Below, piece by piece: positions 12,067 to 21,353 of a stretch of DNA of 64,000 nucleotides. Location of the stretch: positions 1,240,001 through 1,304,000 of the forward strand of contig CAMPDV010000023.1 of the NCBI GenBank assembly GCA_946699065.1. The letters are read 5' to 3'. A program made the translations under genes and the position numbers. The notes beneath the pieces were generated by a model that saw only the letters and a program-made list of their open reading frames with translations, was not told the DNA's origin and did no database searches. The DNA is from Loxodes magnus (taxonomy: Eukaryota; Ciliophora; Karyorelictea; Loxodida; Loxodidae). Position 1 is the stretch's first letter, and every line of letters begins with the position of its first letter.

Positions 12067-15000
12067 TTCTTATTGATAGCCATAATAATTTTAAATTAAT
12101 AAAGAAATTAATTTAAATCTCAAATATATAAGCTTTTTAAATCATAATTATAGATTATTAATTTAATTAAATATGTATATGAGAATAAATATTTTACAAG
12201 TATTTTTAAATTTTTAATAGAAACATTCAACTATATTGAAATAATCAGCATGCTTATTTTAATTTTTTTTACTAAAATATCGCTTAAAAGGATTTTGACT
12301 TGAATTAAATACATTTATGAAAATACTTTTTACTCAATGTCTGCTAAATTAAGTTAACTATATTAAAATTTAATAAAATGAATTTCATTAACAATCTTGT
12401 ATTTATGCTCTTATTTCTAGCTATAAAACTTTTATTCAATCATACTAGCTTCTATTCTCTCTTCTAAATAAAGCAGTTATGCATATAAGAATATTGGTAT
12501 ATTAAGGCATTCCTGAAATAAAAGGAAATTATATATATAGTTTATTAATTTCACTAATGTATATTAAAACTAATTGTTAGATTAAGCTTTATATAAACAT
12601 ATAAACATATAAACCTGTTTATTATTTTAATACACTCTAATTCATTTATGGATATAAATCTACTTCTTTCTTTTAGATATACATTGAAAAATTTCTTCTT
12701 TTTCTTTCATTTCTTTGATAGTTATTTCTGAAGTTTCTTAAACTGACTCAGCGAAAATAAATAATAAGTTAATTAGAAAGACTAAGGATTAAAATCTTAT
12801 AATTAGATTTTAATTATATATCTTAGTTTGGATAAAAGTGGTTGCTGTTTATATATCTTAGATAAAATAAGTCATTACCTTAATATTTCAGTTAAGTAAT
12901 TAAATATTTAAAGGCATAGAGAATGTTTTAATGTATAAAGTCAGGCAGAATCAAGTAAAATTATAATTAAAGCTTATATCTCATTATATTATTTTAATTA
13001 TTAGCTTTAAGCATTATATTATTTTTCATTATCAAGTATATAGCTAAGTACTTAAAAGGAAGGGTCTTTTTAATTATAATGGAAATAAATTTGATTTATT
13101 TATTATTAGTGAAAACTAGGCTATAAATTAATATTGCTATACTCTTTTTTTAATTCTTATTATTAGATTACTATTTTATGCAGCTCTATTTACTATTAAT
13201 TTAGAAAGGAAGCTATTTACTCTAAAATCAAGATTTTAAAACTAGTATATTAACTTTTGGAAAATTTAGATTTGAAATTTTTAAGGCTTATAGAAGGTTT
13301 AAAATTAAGTAAAAAAAGCCAAATATAAATTTAGTTTTTGGTCTAGTTTCATAAAAAAGAATTATGCTTATATACATACATAATTGATTTAAAACTATTA
13401 AAAGTAGAAGAAATATGAGAAAAATAATATTTTCTTAAAGCAATTTAATTTAAAATAAAACTAAAACTATATAAAATAGAAACTAAATTTACTTAGGATT
13501 ATTTCTAATTTAAAATGTTAAATAATATCAAACAATGCTTATAGAAGTTAAAGGATTTTAAAAAATGGAATAAAGTTATTAATTAATTTTGCAAAATAGG
13601 CTTTTAAAACGGAAAATATGAACTAAAATTTTGAATAGATTTAGATAAATTATTAAATTGAAATAATAGTAAAAATGAAGCAAGTCTAAATTAAGAAAAA
13701 AGTTAAAAGGCATTGAAATTTCATAAATATAAAAATGTGTATTTTTCATTCAACTAGTAAAAAAAGAAAATATCAATAGTTAATTTTTAATAAAAATAGA
13801 AGTCAAATATATAATTAAATTTTTATTGTATACTTTGACATTTCATGCTATAGAGAAAAAATATAATAAAAACAAAATGAATATAAATTTTCTTTATTAT
13901 TATTAAATAAAACAAAAAAAATGTAAAGAAGATTTAAAATTTATAAATTTTAATGATTGAAGAAATATTAAAATTCATGCTTTTGTAATGATTGTTTATT
14001 TATTTATTTTTAATTCTAGAGATATATCTCTATTTTTTAGTATATTTTTAAAAGAATTTTTGATATAAAAAATTGAAAATGAAAGGTAAAAAGTTTTAAA
14101 ACTTTTCAGAACTTTAGTTTAAAGGAAATTGATAGCTATTATTGTATTAATATATGAAGGATAAATTAATAATGTTTATATTTTATAAAATATTAGTGGT
14201 ATTAAATGAATTAAGATATATAAACTTGAAATGTATGATTTGCTTTATATCTTCTTATTCCATTCTTTAAATTGTAATTAAAATGAATTAAAAGCTCTTT
14301 ATTCTTGCTAGATTATTATAATTATTGTTAATGGATAATATGAAGCTTTTTGAAATTTTCTTTTAAAATTATTTAGTTATTTTTTGATTAATTTTATCTT
14401 AATATATTACGTATAATTATTGAAATTATAATAAGTTAGCGAAGAGAAAATTGTTTATTCTAAATATCTCTTAATAAATTTTATACGCTTTAAAGATTTT
14501 TGGTGCAAGTAAATTCAAAAAAATTATTATTATTCTAAAGCTCTTCAGACTTATCTTTCATTTTATTGATTTTGAATTGCTAAATTGACTATAAAATTGA
14601 AATTTAATTGAAATATTTTTGTTAATATAGTTAGACTTTAAGTTAAGAATCAAAAATAACTTTAAACTTTTATACACTTAAAATAAACTTTAAAATATAA
14701 TATTAAAAAGCATATAAAAGTAATTTTGAGTAAATGAGGCTATGGGATTATTTAAAGCTCTTAATAAACTTTATTTTTATTTATTTAATACCATATCAAG
14801 TGTATTATACTCAAATATTCTATTTTAGTTGAGTAAATATACTTATCAGTCTATATTATATGCTATGAAAATTATCAAATCATTTTTTAAGCATTCAAGT
14901 TAATTTTCTATCCTTCACGAAAGAGAATATCTTAAGTTGAGAAGTTAAAAAATAGTTAATATCAGAATTAAAATAGACTTTAAGCAAAATGATAATTAGA

Positions 15001-15661
15001 ATGTTTAAAAGTAGGATTCTTATACTTAAATAGTTTAATAATGATTTAGTTTAAGTAAAATGCTAGGCAATACAAATAAAAATAATTAAAGCACTAAATA
15101 TACAAAAGTTTTTATAAAAGAATAATTAGCTTCTAATTTAAATTTTATAAAATAGAAAAGATAAAAACTAAGATGCTATTAGAGAATTTAAATTAAATCT
15201 GATTACACAAACAGATCTTGCTCTCGCGTCTATTTTTTAGATAAAATTATTTTTATATGTAATAAAATAAAAAAATAATAGTACGAAGCAAAAAATTAAA
15301 TACTCAATCCTTTAATTTGAATTTAATATTAAAATTTAGAGATGAATTTATATAAAAAGATATAAATAATCATGTTTAATTTAGATTTGGGTTTTTCATA
15401 TTTTTAAAAGGAAATAGAACTTAAATCTTAGTATCTTATACTTGCTATTTATTTTAAATTTAATAAAAGTATTATTAATTTAAAAAACTCTCTGAATCAT
15501 AATTATGGTTTATTTCATATAACTTAAATTAAAATCTATTTGAAAATAATTCCAACTTTAAAGAAGTATTTTTTTTATTTTTTGCAAGTGAATTGGCATA
15601 GACTTAAAAAATTTATTAAAATTCTACATAACAAATATACGTTAAATCTTCGTGAAGTTAA
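12067..15661. other. gene-poor AT-rich stretch
   Basis: About 3.6 kb of AT-rich DNA. A repeated ATAAACATATAAACATATAAAC run sits near 12594-12615. Otherwise I see no coding-like pocket or RNA gene. Confidence 0.45.
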
Positions 15662-16321
15662 TCATAAATCATTAAAATAAATGCTATCTTTCAGCTTAAA
15701 AAAATTAAAAGCTTTTGCTTGTGCTAATTAAGGGTATTCAGTGTTTTTTTTCTTGAAAATTTCCATTGTGTATTATTCATAGCCTTGTTAACTCATTTCA
15801 TATTTTCTGTTCTTCATCTCTTAGTTTACTATAGATCTTCTTTTTTTTCTTAGCTTTCTAAACTTTGGACTTGTTCTAAGCAAATGTATTGCTGATTGAA
15901 AATAGTATCGTTTCTTCTTATTTTTTTTGTTTTCTTCTATTCTTTAAATTTTCGGTGGTTCTGGTCTTTCTATTTCCCTCATCACAGGAGTTTACTCTTA
16001 AATCCCTTGTTTATCGATCATTATATATATTATTATCTTAATCAGCTCTTCTTTGTTGAGATCTAAAAGTTTCCTTTTATATCAAGACTCATTTGTTTTT
16101 CTTTAATCTGTTTGCTATTGAAAATTCTCAAAATGTCAAATTTCTTAAGTTGGAATTACTTAGAAGAAGCCAGTTTTTTTAATTGGCTTAGCATTCTCTC
16201 CAGAGTTTTGGTTATACTTCTAATGTTGCTTGTGGAACTTTATCTCATGAATCGTTGCAATTCTACTTTTTCTCTCTATTTTTCCCATAAGCATGATATC
16301 CTTTATATTTTATATCTTCAT
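15662..16321 (-). CDS. orphan basic protein, 219 aa
   Basis: On the minus strand the ATG at 16321-16319 starts 220 codons ending on TGA at 15664-15662. The plus strand here is pyrimidine-rich, as expected for the complement of Lys/Glu/Gln-rich coding sequence. The product is basic and polar, with KLLDLNKEELIKIIIYMIDK in the middle (helical, short SAP-like look, not a firm match), a proline patch (EIERPEPPKIQRIEE), then a strongly basic block (KKNKKKRYYF; FRKLRKKRRSIVNQEM) that could bind nucleic acid. TGA serves as Trp twice near residues 80 and 100. An in-frame extension upstream of the ATG also looks partly coding. It lies just beside the hairpin-ended repeat cluster at 16.5-18.2 kb, so it may belong to a mobile element. 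Function unknown. Confidence 0.55.
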
Positions 16322-16482
16322 GATATGAATTTTATTTTTTTTGTTTAATTTTGATTGAAAATATTTAAGAAGCAGTTCTGATTTTTAAGCATAAGTTTTT
16401 CTTTGAATAATATTTTAAAGAAAGTGAAAGGAAATATTTATAATATTCTTGCCCTAAGCATTTATTATATAATAATATAAAA

Positions 16483-16888
16483 CTGATGTCGGCCGCGTCA
16501 GACAAATTAGTAGGTAATCTGGTGCAGTGTATACTGCATTGCGTGTAATCTCGCACTAGATGCCTCCACAGGGTAGGGTGGATAAACTCCGTTGAGACAT
16601 ACCTAACTTACCCCGAGGTTCTCTCTAGTAGTATGAAAGTTTGACTGACAGGCCTTCTACTTACCGACTTAATAACTAATTCTTATTTGGACCTTATTCA
16701 AGAAGACTGAAACATTTTACTCAAGATTTAAGAATAGATCTTAATAAGAAGATTCCCCATTTGGAGAAGCTGACATGACTCATCGGACCTCTAGAATTTT
16801 AACAAGAAACATGAGAACATTTTTCTTAATATTAAATATTAATATTGAAAGAGCTGCGTGACAATGAGGTGCTACGCGCTCTATAATC
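16483..16888 (+). repeat. hairpin-ended dispersed repeat, copy C
   Basis: A block much richer in G/C than its surroundings ends at 16848-16888 in AAAGAGCTGC...GCTACGCGCTCTATAATC, an imperfect stem-loop (outer GAGC pairs with GCTC). The same terminal hairpin ends the blocks at 17862-18164 (+), 56401-56715 (+) and 17016-17370 (-). The internal sequence of this copy is the most divergent. The unit looks like a short non-autonomous mobile element with a structured 3' end. The left limit is judged only by composition. Confidence 0.5.
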
Positions 16889-16910
16889 ATTTTTATTTAT
16901 TTATTTATTT

Positions 16911-16950
16911 TATTTATAATTGCTATGTGTCACAACGCACTCTTTATTAA
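16911..16950 (-). repeat. partial remnant of the terminal hairpin
   Basis: ATAATTGCTATGTGTCACAA and the following CGCACTCTTTATT resemble the reverse complement of the terminal hairpin of copy C (ATTGTCACGCAGCTCTTT). It sits between the two facing complete hairpins at 16848-16888 and 17016-17057. It is degenerate and could be a relic of nested insertion. Confidence 0.3.
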
Positions 16951-17015
16951 ATAGTTTTTTTCTGAATAATATTTTAGTTTACCTTAAAATAATTATATAA
17001 ATAATAAATAAATTG

Positions 17016-17370
17016 GATTATAGAGTGCGTAGCACTCTCGTTGGTGTGCAGCTCTTTAAATTAATTTTATTTAGCGTCGAAAAATAACATTTTATGGGTC
17101 TCTCTATCCTTGTTTTCTCTTCCTACAGTACGTCCCTGTAATTTTTCCTTCCAAAGCATAGGATGCAATATGCGATTACGGGTACATCTTTCCCCGACCT
17201 ATAATGAAGAAGGTTTTCTCCTGGCATTCAGAGTTCTCCAGCTTGTCGAATCTTCCTTCTCTTGTTTTTAGTTTCTCTTTCTCCGATTTATCCTCCGTCC
17301 GCGCTCATTTTTTAGTTGCCTTGCTGGGCCTCCAAGCAGCGTCCGAAGGAAAGGGCTTTCCCCCTATTTA
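17016..17370 (-). repeat. hairpin-ended dispersed repeat, copy D (inverted)
   Basis: On the minus strand this unit starts with AAATAGGGGGAAAGCCC at about 17370 and ends in the hairpin at 17057-17016 (AGAGCTGCACACC...GTGCTACGCACTCTATAATC). Copies A and B start with a related AAATAGG motif. The body is the richest in G/C in the window. One minus frame reads like protein (MSADGGQIGERETK, then AYCILCFGRKNYRDVL with a CX2C pair), hinting that the repeat carries a remnant of a knuckle-type ORF. It faces copy C tail to tail across about 130 bases. Confidence 0.5.
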
Positions 17371-17861
17371 AAAATATAATAAAACTATGTAAATTATATA
17401 CATTATACATAATCATTAAATAAGTAATTCCTCAAAATTTTCATAATATATAAACTAAATATTTCAAAATCACTAAAGTCTTTAAAATTTATTATAAACT
17501 ATCAATATATAAAGCCAAAGAAAGAACTTCAATGATTTTGTTAGTATTTTTATTAATTTCGATTTTTGAGCATTTTTATGTTTATAATACTAATAAAAGA
17601 AAATTTAATTCTATTTCAAAAAATCATCATATTTTTTAAATAATTTTTAGATATAATTGTATGCGCAATTTAAAAAGGCTAATTCCTGTTTTAAATAAGC
17701 TGGTATTATAATAGAAATTATCAGGTAGAATAAAGAAATCTTAAATACATAAAAAAATAAACGGATCAAATAAATAAATAGACTTAGAATCTTCAAATTA
17801 TATGCAAAAATTTAATAAAATTATAAATTTTTTGATAAATTAATATATTATATATATAAAT
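17371..17861. other. AT-rich spacer
   Basis: About 490 bases of AT-rich DNA between two repeat copies. No motif seen. Confidence 0.5.
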
Positions 17862-18164
17862 AAATAGGAAGGAACAATCCTCCAACTGTAACTGACTTAA
17901 CCTCTGGTACCAGGAAATACTCCATAGGTGAAGAACCAGCCAAGAGAAGAGAAGACAAAATCGAAGAGGCATCAAGTATCATAAATGATGAAAGATGCCA
18001 GATACTAAGGTATCTTAGGGTAACATTCTGAACGTGGACCTATAGAAGACAAAACTTGTAAGGGAATGTCAGCACTGTGGAAGACTTCATCAAGAAATTT
18101 TTTTAACTTTAAAAATCTTTATTAAAGGGCTGCGCACCATTGATGTGCTACGTGCTCTATAATC
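17862..18164 (+). repeat. hairpin-ended dispersed repeat, copy B
   Basis: Starts AAATAGGAAGGAACAATCCT then CCAACTG, nearly identical to the start of copy A at 56405, and ends in the hairpin at 18124-18164 (AAAGGGCTGCGCACC...GTGCTACGTGCTCTATAATC). One plus frame (EQSSNCNWLNLWYQEILHRW) resembles the matching frame of copy A (EQQSSNWDQLILKLQKVLQKW), so the 5' part may derive from coding sequence. Further on it shows CQHCGRLH. Length is about 300 bases, as in copy A. Confidence 0.6.
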
Positions 18165-18329
18165 TAATTTATTTTTTTTATTTATTAAATTAAAAATTAT
18201 TGTTTTCAAAATTTCTAAGATCCTTTATGAATTAATTCTTTACTTTTTCTTATTTTAGACTCTAAAAATTATAAAAATAATATATTTAAAAACAAAATTT
18301 GTACCTTTATCAAATACTAATTATTAAAC

Positions 18330-19041
18330 AAAATATTTCCAGTGCCATTGCTGATCATCGCTTAAAAGAAGTTTTCTAGTTAAAAATATCCAGTTTTTAA
18401 CGAGCTCTGGAACTCGTAAGTCTTATTCCTCCCATATTCTTTTCAGCTCGTCTTGATCTATTCTTGCTATTCTTCCTAGCTCCTTTATATCCAAATTTCC
18501 TTTCATTCTGTATACTTCTCCGCTCATCTTACATCAAATTCGCCATTTTTATTTTTCTCTTTATTTGGCTTTGTTACGATTACTCCTTGAGTCTCTAAAA
18601 GAAAGAATATTTTCTCCATAGAAGTATTCACTATTACAGTAGTAACATAGTTTTTTAACTTAAGCTATTTTTTCGTAATTTTTTCCTTGAAGTGAGTCCT
18701 TTTCAATCTCCATTTTATCTTGAAAATTTTCTTTCATAAAATTCGATTTATTTTCAAGTGCTTCTTTTATCCTCTTTTCTTATTCTTGGAGTTTTTATTG
18801 TAACTTTGCATTCTATTATGATTGCTAATTTTGTAAGTTTCAGTACATTTACATCTCTTTTTCTTAGGTCATAATTTTTGATTCATTTTAATCTCCTTTT
18901 TGCTCCAGTTATTTTAGAAGTTTGCCATTCAATACCTTCAGTTTTTTGAATCTCTTATTCGAGGTTGAAAACCATTAGAGATAACTAAGCATTTTCTACT
19001 TTCTCCTTTCCAAAATTGAATTAATGGACTGCTTGATTCAT
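18330..19041 (-). CDS. gag-like coiled-coil protein with degenerate zinc knuckle, two exons
   Basis: ATG at 19041-19039 begins MNQAVHQFNFGKEKVENAQL and runs through GIEWQTSKITGAKRRLKW to DLRKRD. A GT-AG interval at 18852-18825 (28 nt; a 22-nt version starts at the inner GT) restores the frame of the second part: a Gln-rich coiled coil (QNAKLQQKLQEQEKRIKEAL, then FQDKMEIEKDSL), CYYCNSEYFYGEN in the place of the knuckle, a GEVYRMKGNLDIKEL segment and a Trp-rich end (VPELVKNWIFLTRK). The order coiled coil, CX2C, then G-V/I-Y-R/K-x-K matches the gag-like genes at 20394 and 60440. No TGA stop appears soon after 18330, and the frame would run into repeat B, so the 3' end is probably lost. It likely acts, or acted, in binding element RNA. 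Confidence 0.55.
18825..18852 (-). other. candidate short intron (28 nt)
   Basis: On the minus strand GTAAATGTACTGAAAC...AAAATTAG separates two frames that each look coding only on their own side. Removing 28 nt (or 22 nt from the internal GTACTG) leaves phase 0 on both sides. Confidence 0.4.
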
Positions 19042-19199
19042 ATCGATTTCTTGTTCTTTCCTTGGCTTTTAAGCCGTAATTGGAGTTTAAAGAGAAAGCT
19101 TTTGTCTTTTCCCTGTCTATATTAGTTATTATAATCAAATTTATTGTGAAAATTAAATCTTCAAGAATTAAAATATTATTTAGATTTAATCACTTATTA

Positions 19200-19350
19200 T
19201 TATTAAGCAATATAAAATGTAAAATGGCTAGCTTCCTGGAGGTTTTTTTAACCACATACTCAGAGCAGAAGAGAAAACCTGAAGTAATTTCTCATGCCAT
19301 GTTATCTTTTAACTTACCCTCTTCTTAATAAGATCTAATCAAAATTAAGT
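19200..19350 (+). repeat. 5' fragment of gag-like family, plus-strand copy
   Basis: From AGCAATATAAAATG the sequence encodes MASFLEVFLTTYSEQKRKPE. The same start is seen at 2250 (-) and, inverted, at about 19940-19855 (-), where LEQKRKPEASLL is kept. Similarity with the inverted copy continues through CTCTTCTTAATAAGATCTAA. No knuckle follows on this strand, so this is a truncated copy. Confidence 0.5.
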
Positions 19351-19499
19351 TTAAAAGTTAATTAAACTTAAACCTTCTTAATTAATTAAATATTCACTAC
19401 TCTACTTATTCTATTTTTCCCTTTAATTTATATAACAAAACATAGATGCTTAAAATAAAGGATTCTTTATGCTTATCACAGTTTAAAAAAAGATAATTC

Positions 19500-19940
19500 C
19501 AAGTTTGAAATTAATAATCTAATCAAATCAAATCAAAAAATTTTATAGAAAAAGAAAGTGTTTCTTTAAAAAGTTTTTTCTCCTGAGTAGCGATAAAGTC
19601 TCCGGATTCCCTAGTTAAAACCAGTTAAAATTCAGGGTTATGCTAATTCTATTGAATAATTTCTTCTTCCATAGTTTTACATCTCCTGTTGTGTAAAAGA
19701 AAGCAAGTTCTTTCTAAATCTTCGTGCTGATCATATTATTTTACTTACAGTTTCTCAAGAGATATCATGTGCTTCTAAATATGTAGCATTTCTTCTTAAA
19801 TGTTTTTTATTAATTAAGAAGGTTGTTCTAATTTAAACTAGACTTATCTAAAGAAGAGATGCTTCTGGTTTTCTCTTCTGCTCTAAGGAAATGATAATCA
19901 TTCTTGAAGCCAGATATTTTATATTGTGATATGAAAAACA
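19500..19940 (-). pseudogene. decayed gag-like copy with ruined zinc knuckle
   Basis: The minus strand carries the family N-terminus (EQKRKPEASLL) in one frame, and in another frame KKCYIFRSTWYLLRNC, which aligns column by column with KQCWYCKSRWHLLKNC of the copy at 60440 but has lost the second Cys (Phe) and the His (Tyr). Downstream, TTGDVKLWKKKLF followed by a Trp matches TETGVYKRKIF followed by QW there. The frame change and lost metal ligands indicate a pseudogene. It lies head-out opposite the plus-strand fragment at 19200-19350, forming an imperfect inverted repeat. Confidence 0.5.
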
Positions 19941-20371
19941 ATTAAATAATTCTAAAGAATAATTGAAAAGATGGTGGGAGCTGATTTTGAGCTTAAATAC
20001 ATATATCTCTTATTTTAATCCTTTTATTAAAAAACATAAGCACTAAAGTATGTATAACGAATGTCTTTGAAATTTTAAACTAAATTATTGAAATCTTAAG
20101 CTTGTATTTATATTTTCCTTGGTCATTCTACTATATAATCACATTCTTTTCATGGTTTAAGTATTAAATAACTATTTATTGCTTTTGGAGATAGATATAT
20201 TAATACTTCAGGAATCAAAAAAATATTTTAATCAATTGCATTTTTAAACATTTTCCAATTTCACTAATTAAAGCAATATAGAGTAAATAAACAAGGAGAA
20301 TACACTTTTTGCTTTAATTTATAATAAAATAAATCTTAGCCTTCTATTAACTATACAATAGTTGAAAATAT
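19941..20371. other. AT-rich spacer
   Basis: About 430 bases with no coding-like or structural signal that I can see. Confidence 0.45.
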
Positions 20372-20388
20372 TTAAAATCAGTAAGGAA
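20372..20388 (+). repeat. 17-bp direct repeat, left flank of gag-like element
   Basis: TTAAAATCAGTAAGGAA, identical to 21337-21353. It ends five bases before the element's ATG. Interpreted as a target-site duplication. Confidence 0.65.
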
Positions 20389-20393
20389 AAAAA

Positions 20394-21244
20394 ATGGAAA
20401 AAACCCGGGAATCTAAACCTTTAATTCTAACCTTAAAGATCAATCTTAAGTCTCAGTTAACTAACAAGAACCAAGAATTCAAAAAAGATAAATCTACTCC
20501 TGTTAAGGATTGGGAAATACGGAATTTCCTAGCAAACTGAAAAAGCTTGAGAAACCCCACGAGCAAGACATTATTTAGCTTTATTCATTAATTGAGAAAA
20601 TGAATACCGAAATATAGATCCTGAAGGCGGAAAACTTGAATCTTCGGCTTCTTTTTTATGATAGAAAAAAGGAAGATCAAGACTTGGTAAGTAAAGTTTA
20701 GTTTTAAATTGAAGCCTTAACTTCCTAATTTGAACTATTAGAAAAAAACCTAGAAGCAAATCAATAGAAAATTAAAGAAGAAATTCAATTACCAATCAAA
20801 AAAAACTAACTTCAATCAGAAAAGATGGAAATTGAAAAAATGTAAACAAAATAAAAATTTTAATTCAAGCCCTTAGTAAAATGTTGCTATTGTTGTCAAA
20901 AGGCTGGACATTTTTGGAGGTAATGTCCGAAGTGAAGAAGAGTGCTTGAGCAGCACCGTAAATAATTTGGAATATCGAGGAGGCTATATTGTAACTACTT
21001 TGGAGGTATTTACAGAAAGAAGCTGATATTAGATGATTCAAGTGTGACACTAATCAAACAGGATCTTGGGAATTGATAATAACAGAATAAATAGCTTTAA
21101 AAGGACAACAATGACCTTAGAATTTGTTTAGAGAAGCTGGAGAAAAATTACAAGAAGATGGAAGAACAATTCTATGAGCTTATTGAAGAGAAAGAAGAAT
21201 TATCTCAGTTTGAAATTGATTCAGATGAAGACATGTACAGTTGA
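20394..21244 (+). CDS. gag-like protein: coiled coil plus CX2CX4HX4C zinc knuckle, one frame change
   Basis: ATG at 20394 gives MEKTRESKPLILTLKINLKS. The main frame, after one change of +2 (or -1) before about 20540, reads SKLKKLEKPHEQDIIQLYSL, a long coiled coil (LTSQFELLEKNLEANQQKIK), then CCYCCQKAGHFWRQCPKW with a canonical CX2CX4HX4C knuckle, LYCNYFGGIYRKKL, a second coiled coil and an acidic end (FEIDSDEDMYS) closing on TGA at 21242-21244. A 20-nt GT-AG interval at 20456-20475 containing CTAAC would fix the frame; otherwise it is a frameshift. Gag/ORF1-like nucleic-acid binding is inferred from knuckle plus coiled coil. The whole unit is bracketed by perfect 17-bp direct repeats (20372-20388, 21337-21353). 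No reverse transcriptase is present, so movement would need help in trans. Confidence 0.7.
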
Positions 21245-21336
21245 ATATTGAATATAAAAACTTTTATTGTCTTTAATTTGAGGAAAAATTTCCTCTAATT
21301 AAAGATGACTTAACCCTTATAGTTAAAATTAATTAA

Positions 21337-21353
21337 TTAAAATCAGTAAGGAA
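21337..21353 (+). repeat. 17-bp direct repeat, right flank of gag-like element
   Basis: Identical to 20372-20388. It follows an AATTAATTAA-rich 3' end about 90 bases after the TGA stop. Confidence 0.65.

Noticed and set aside
16112..16348. Plus-strand hydrophobic open frame
   Set aside because: Antisense of the minus-strand basic protein at 15662-16321; hydrophobicity comes from complementing Lys/Glu/Gln codons.
19681..19930. Helix-turn-helix transposase N-terminus reading (LLINKKHLRRNATYLEAHDIS-like frame)
   Set aside because: A different frame of the same DNA aligns with the zinc-knuckle family at 60440, which is the better explanation.
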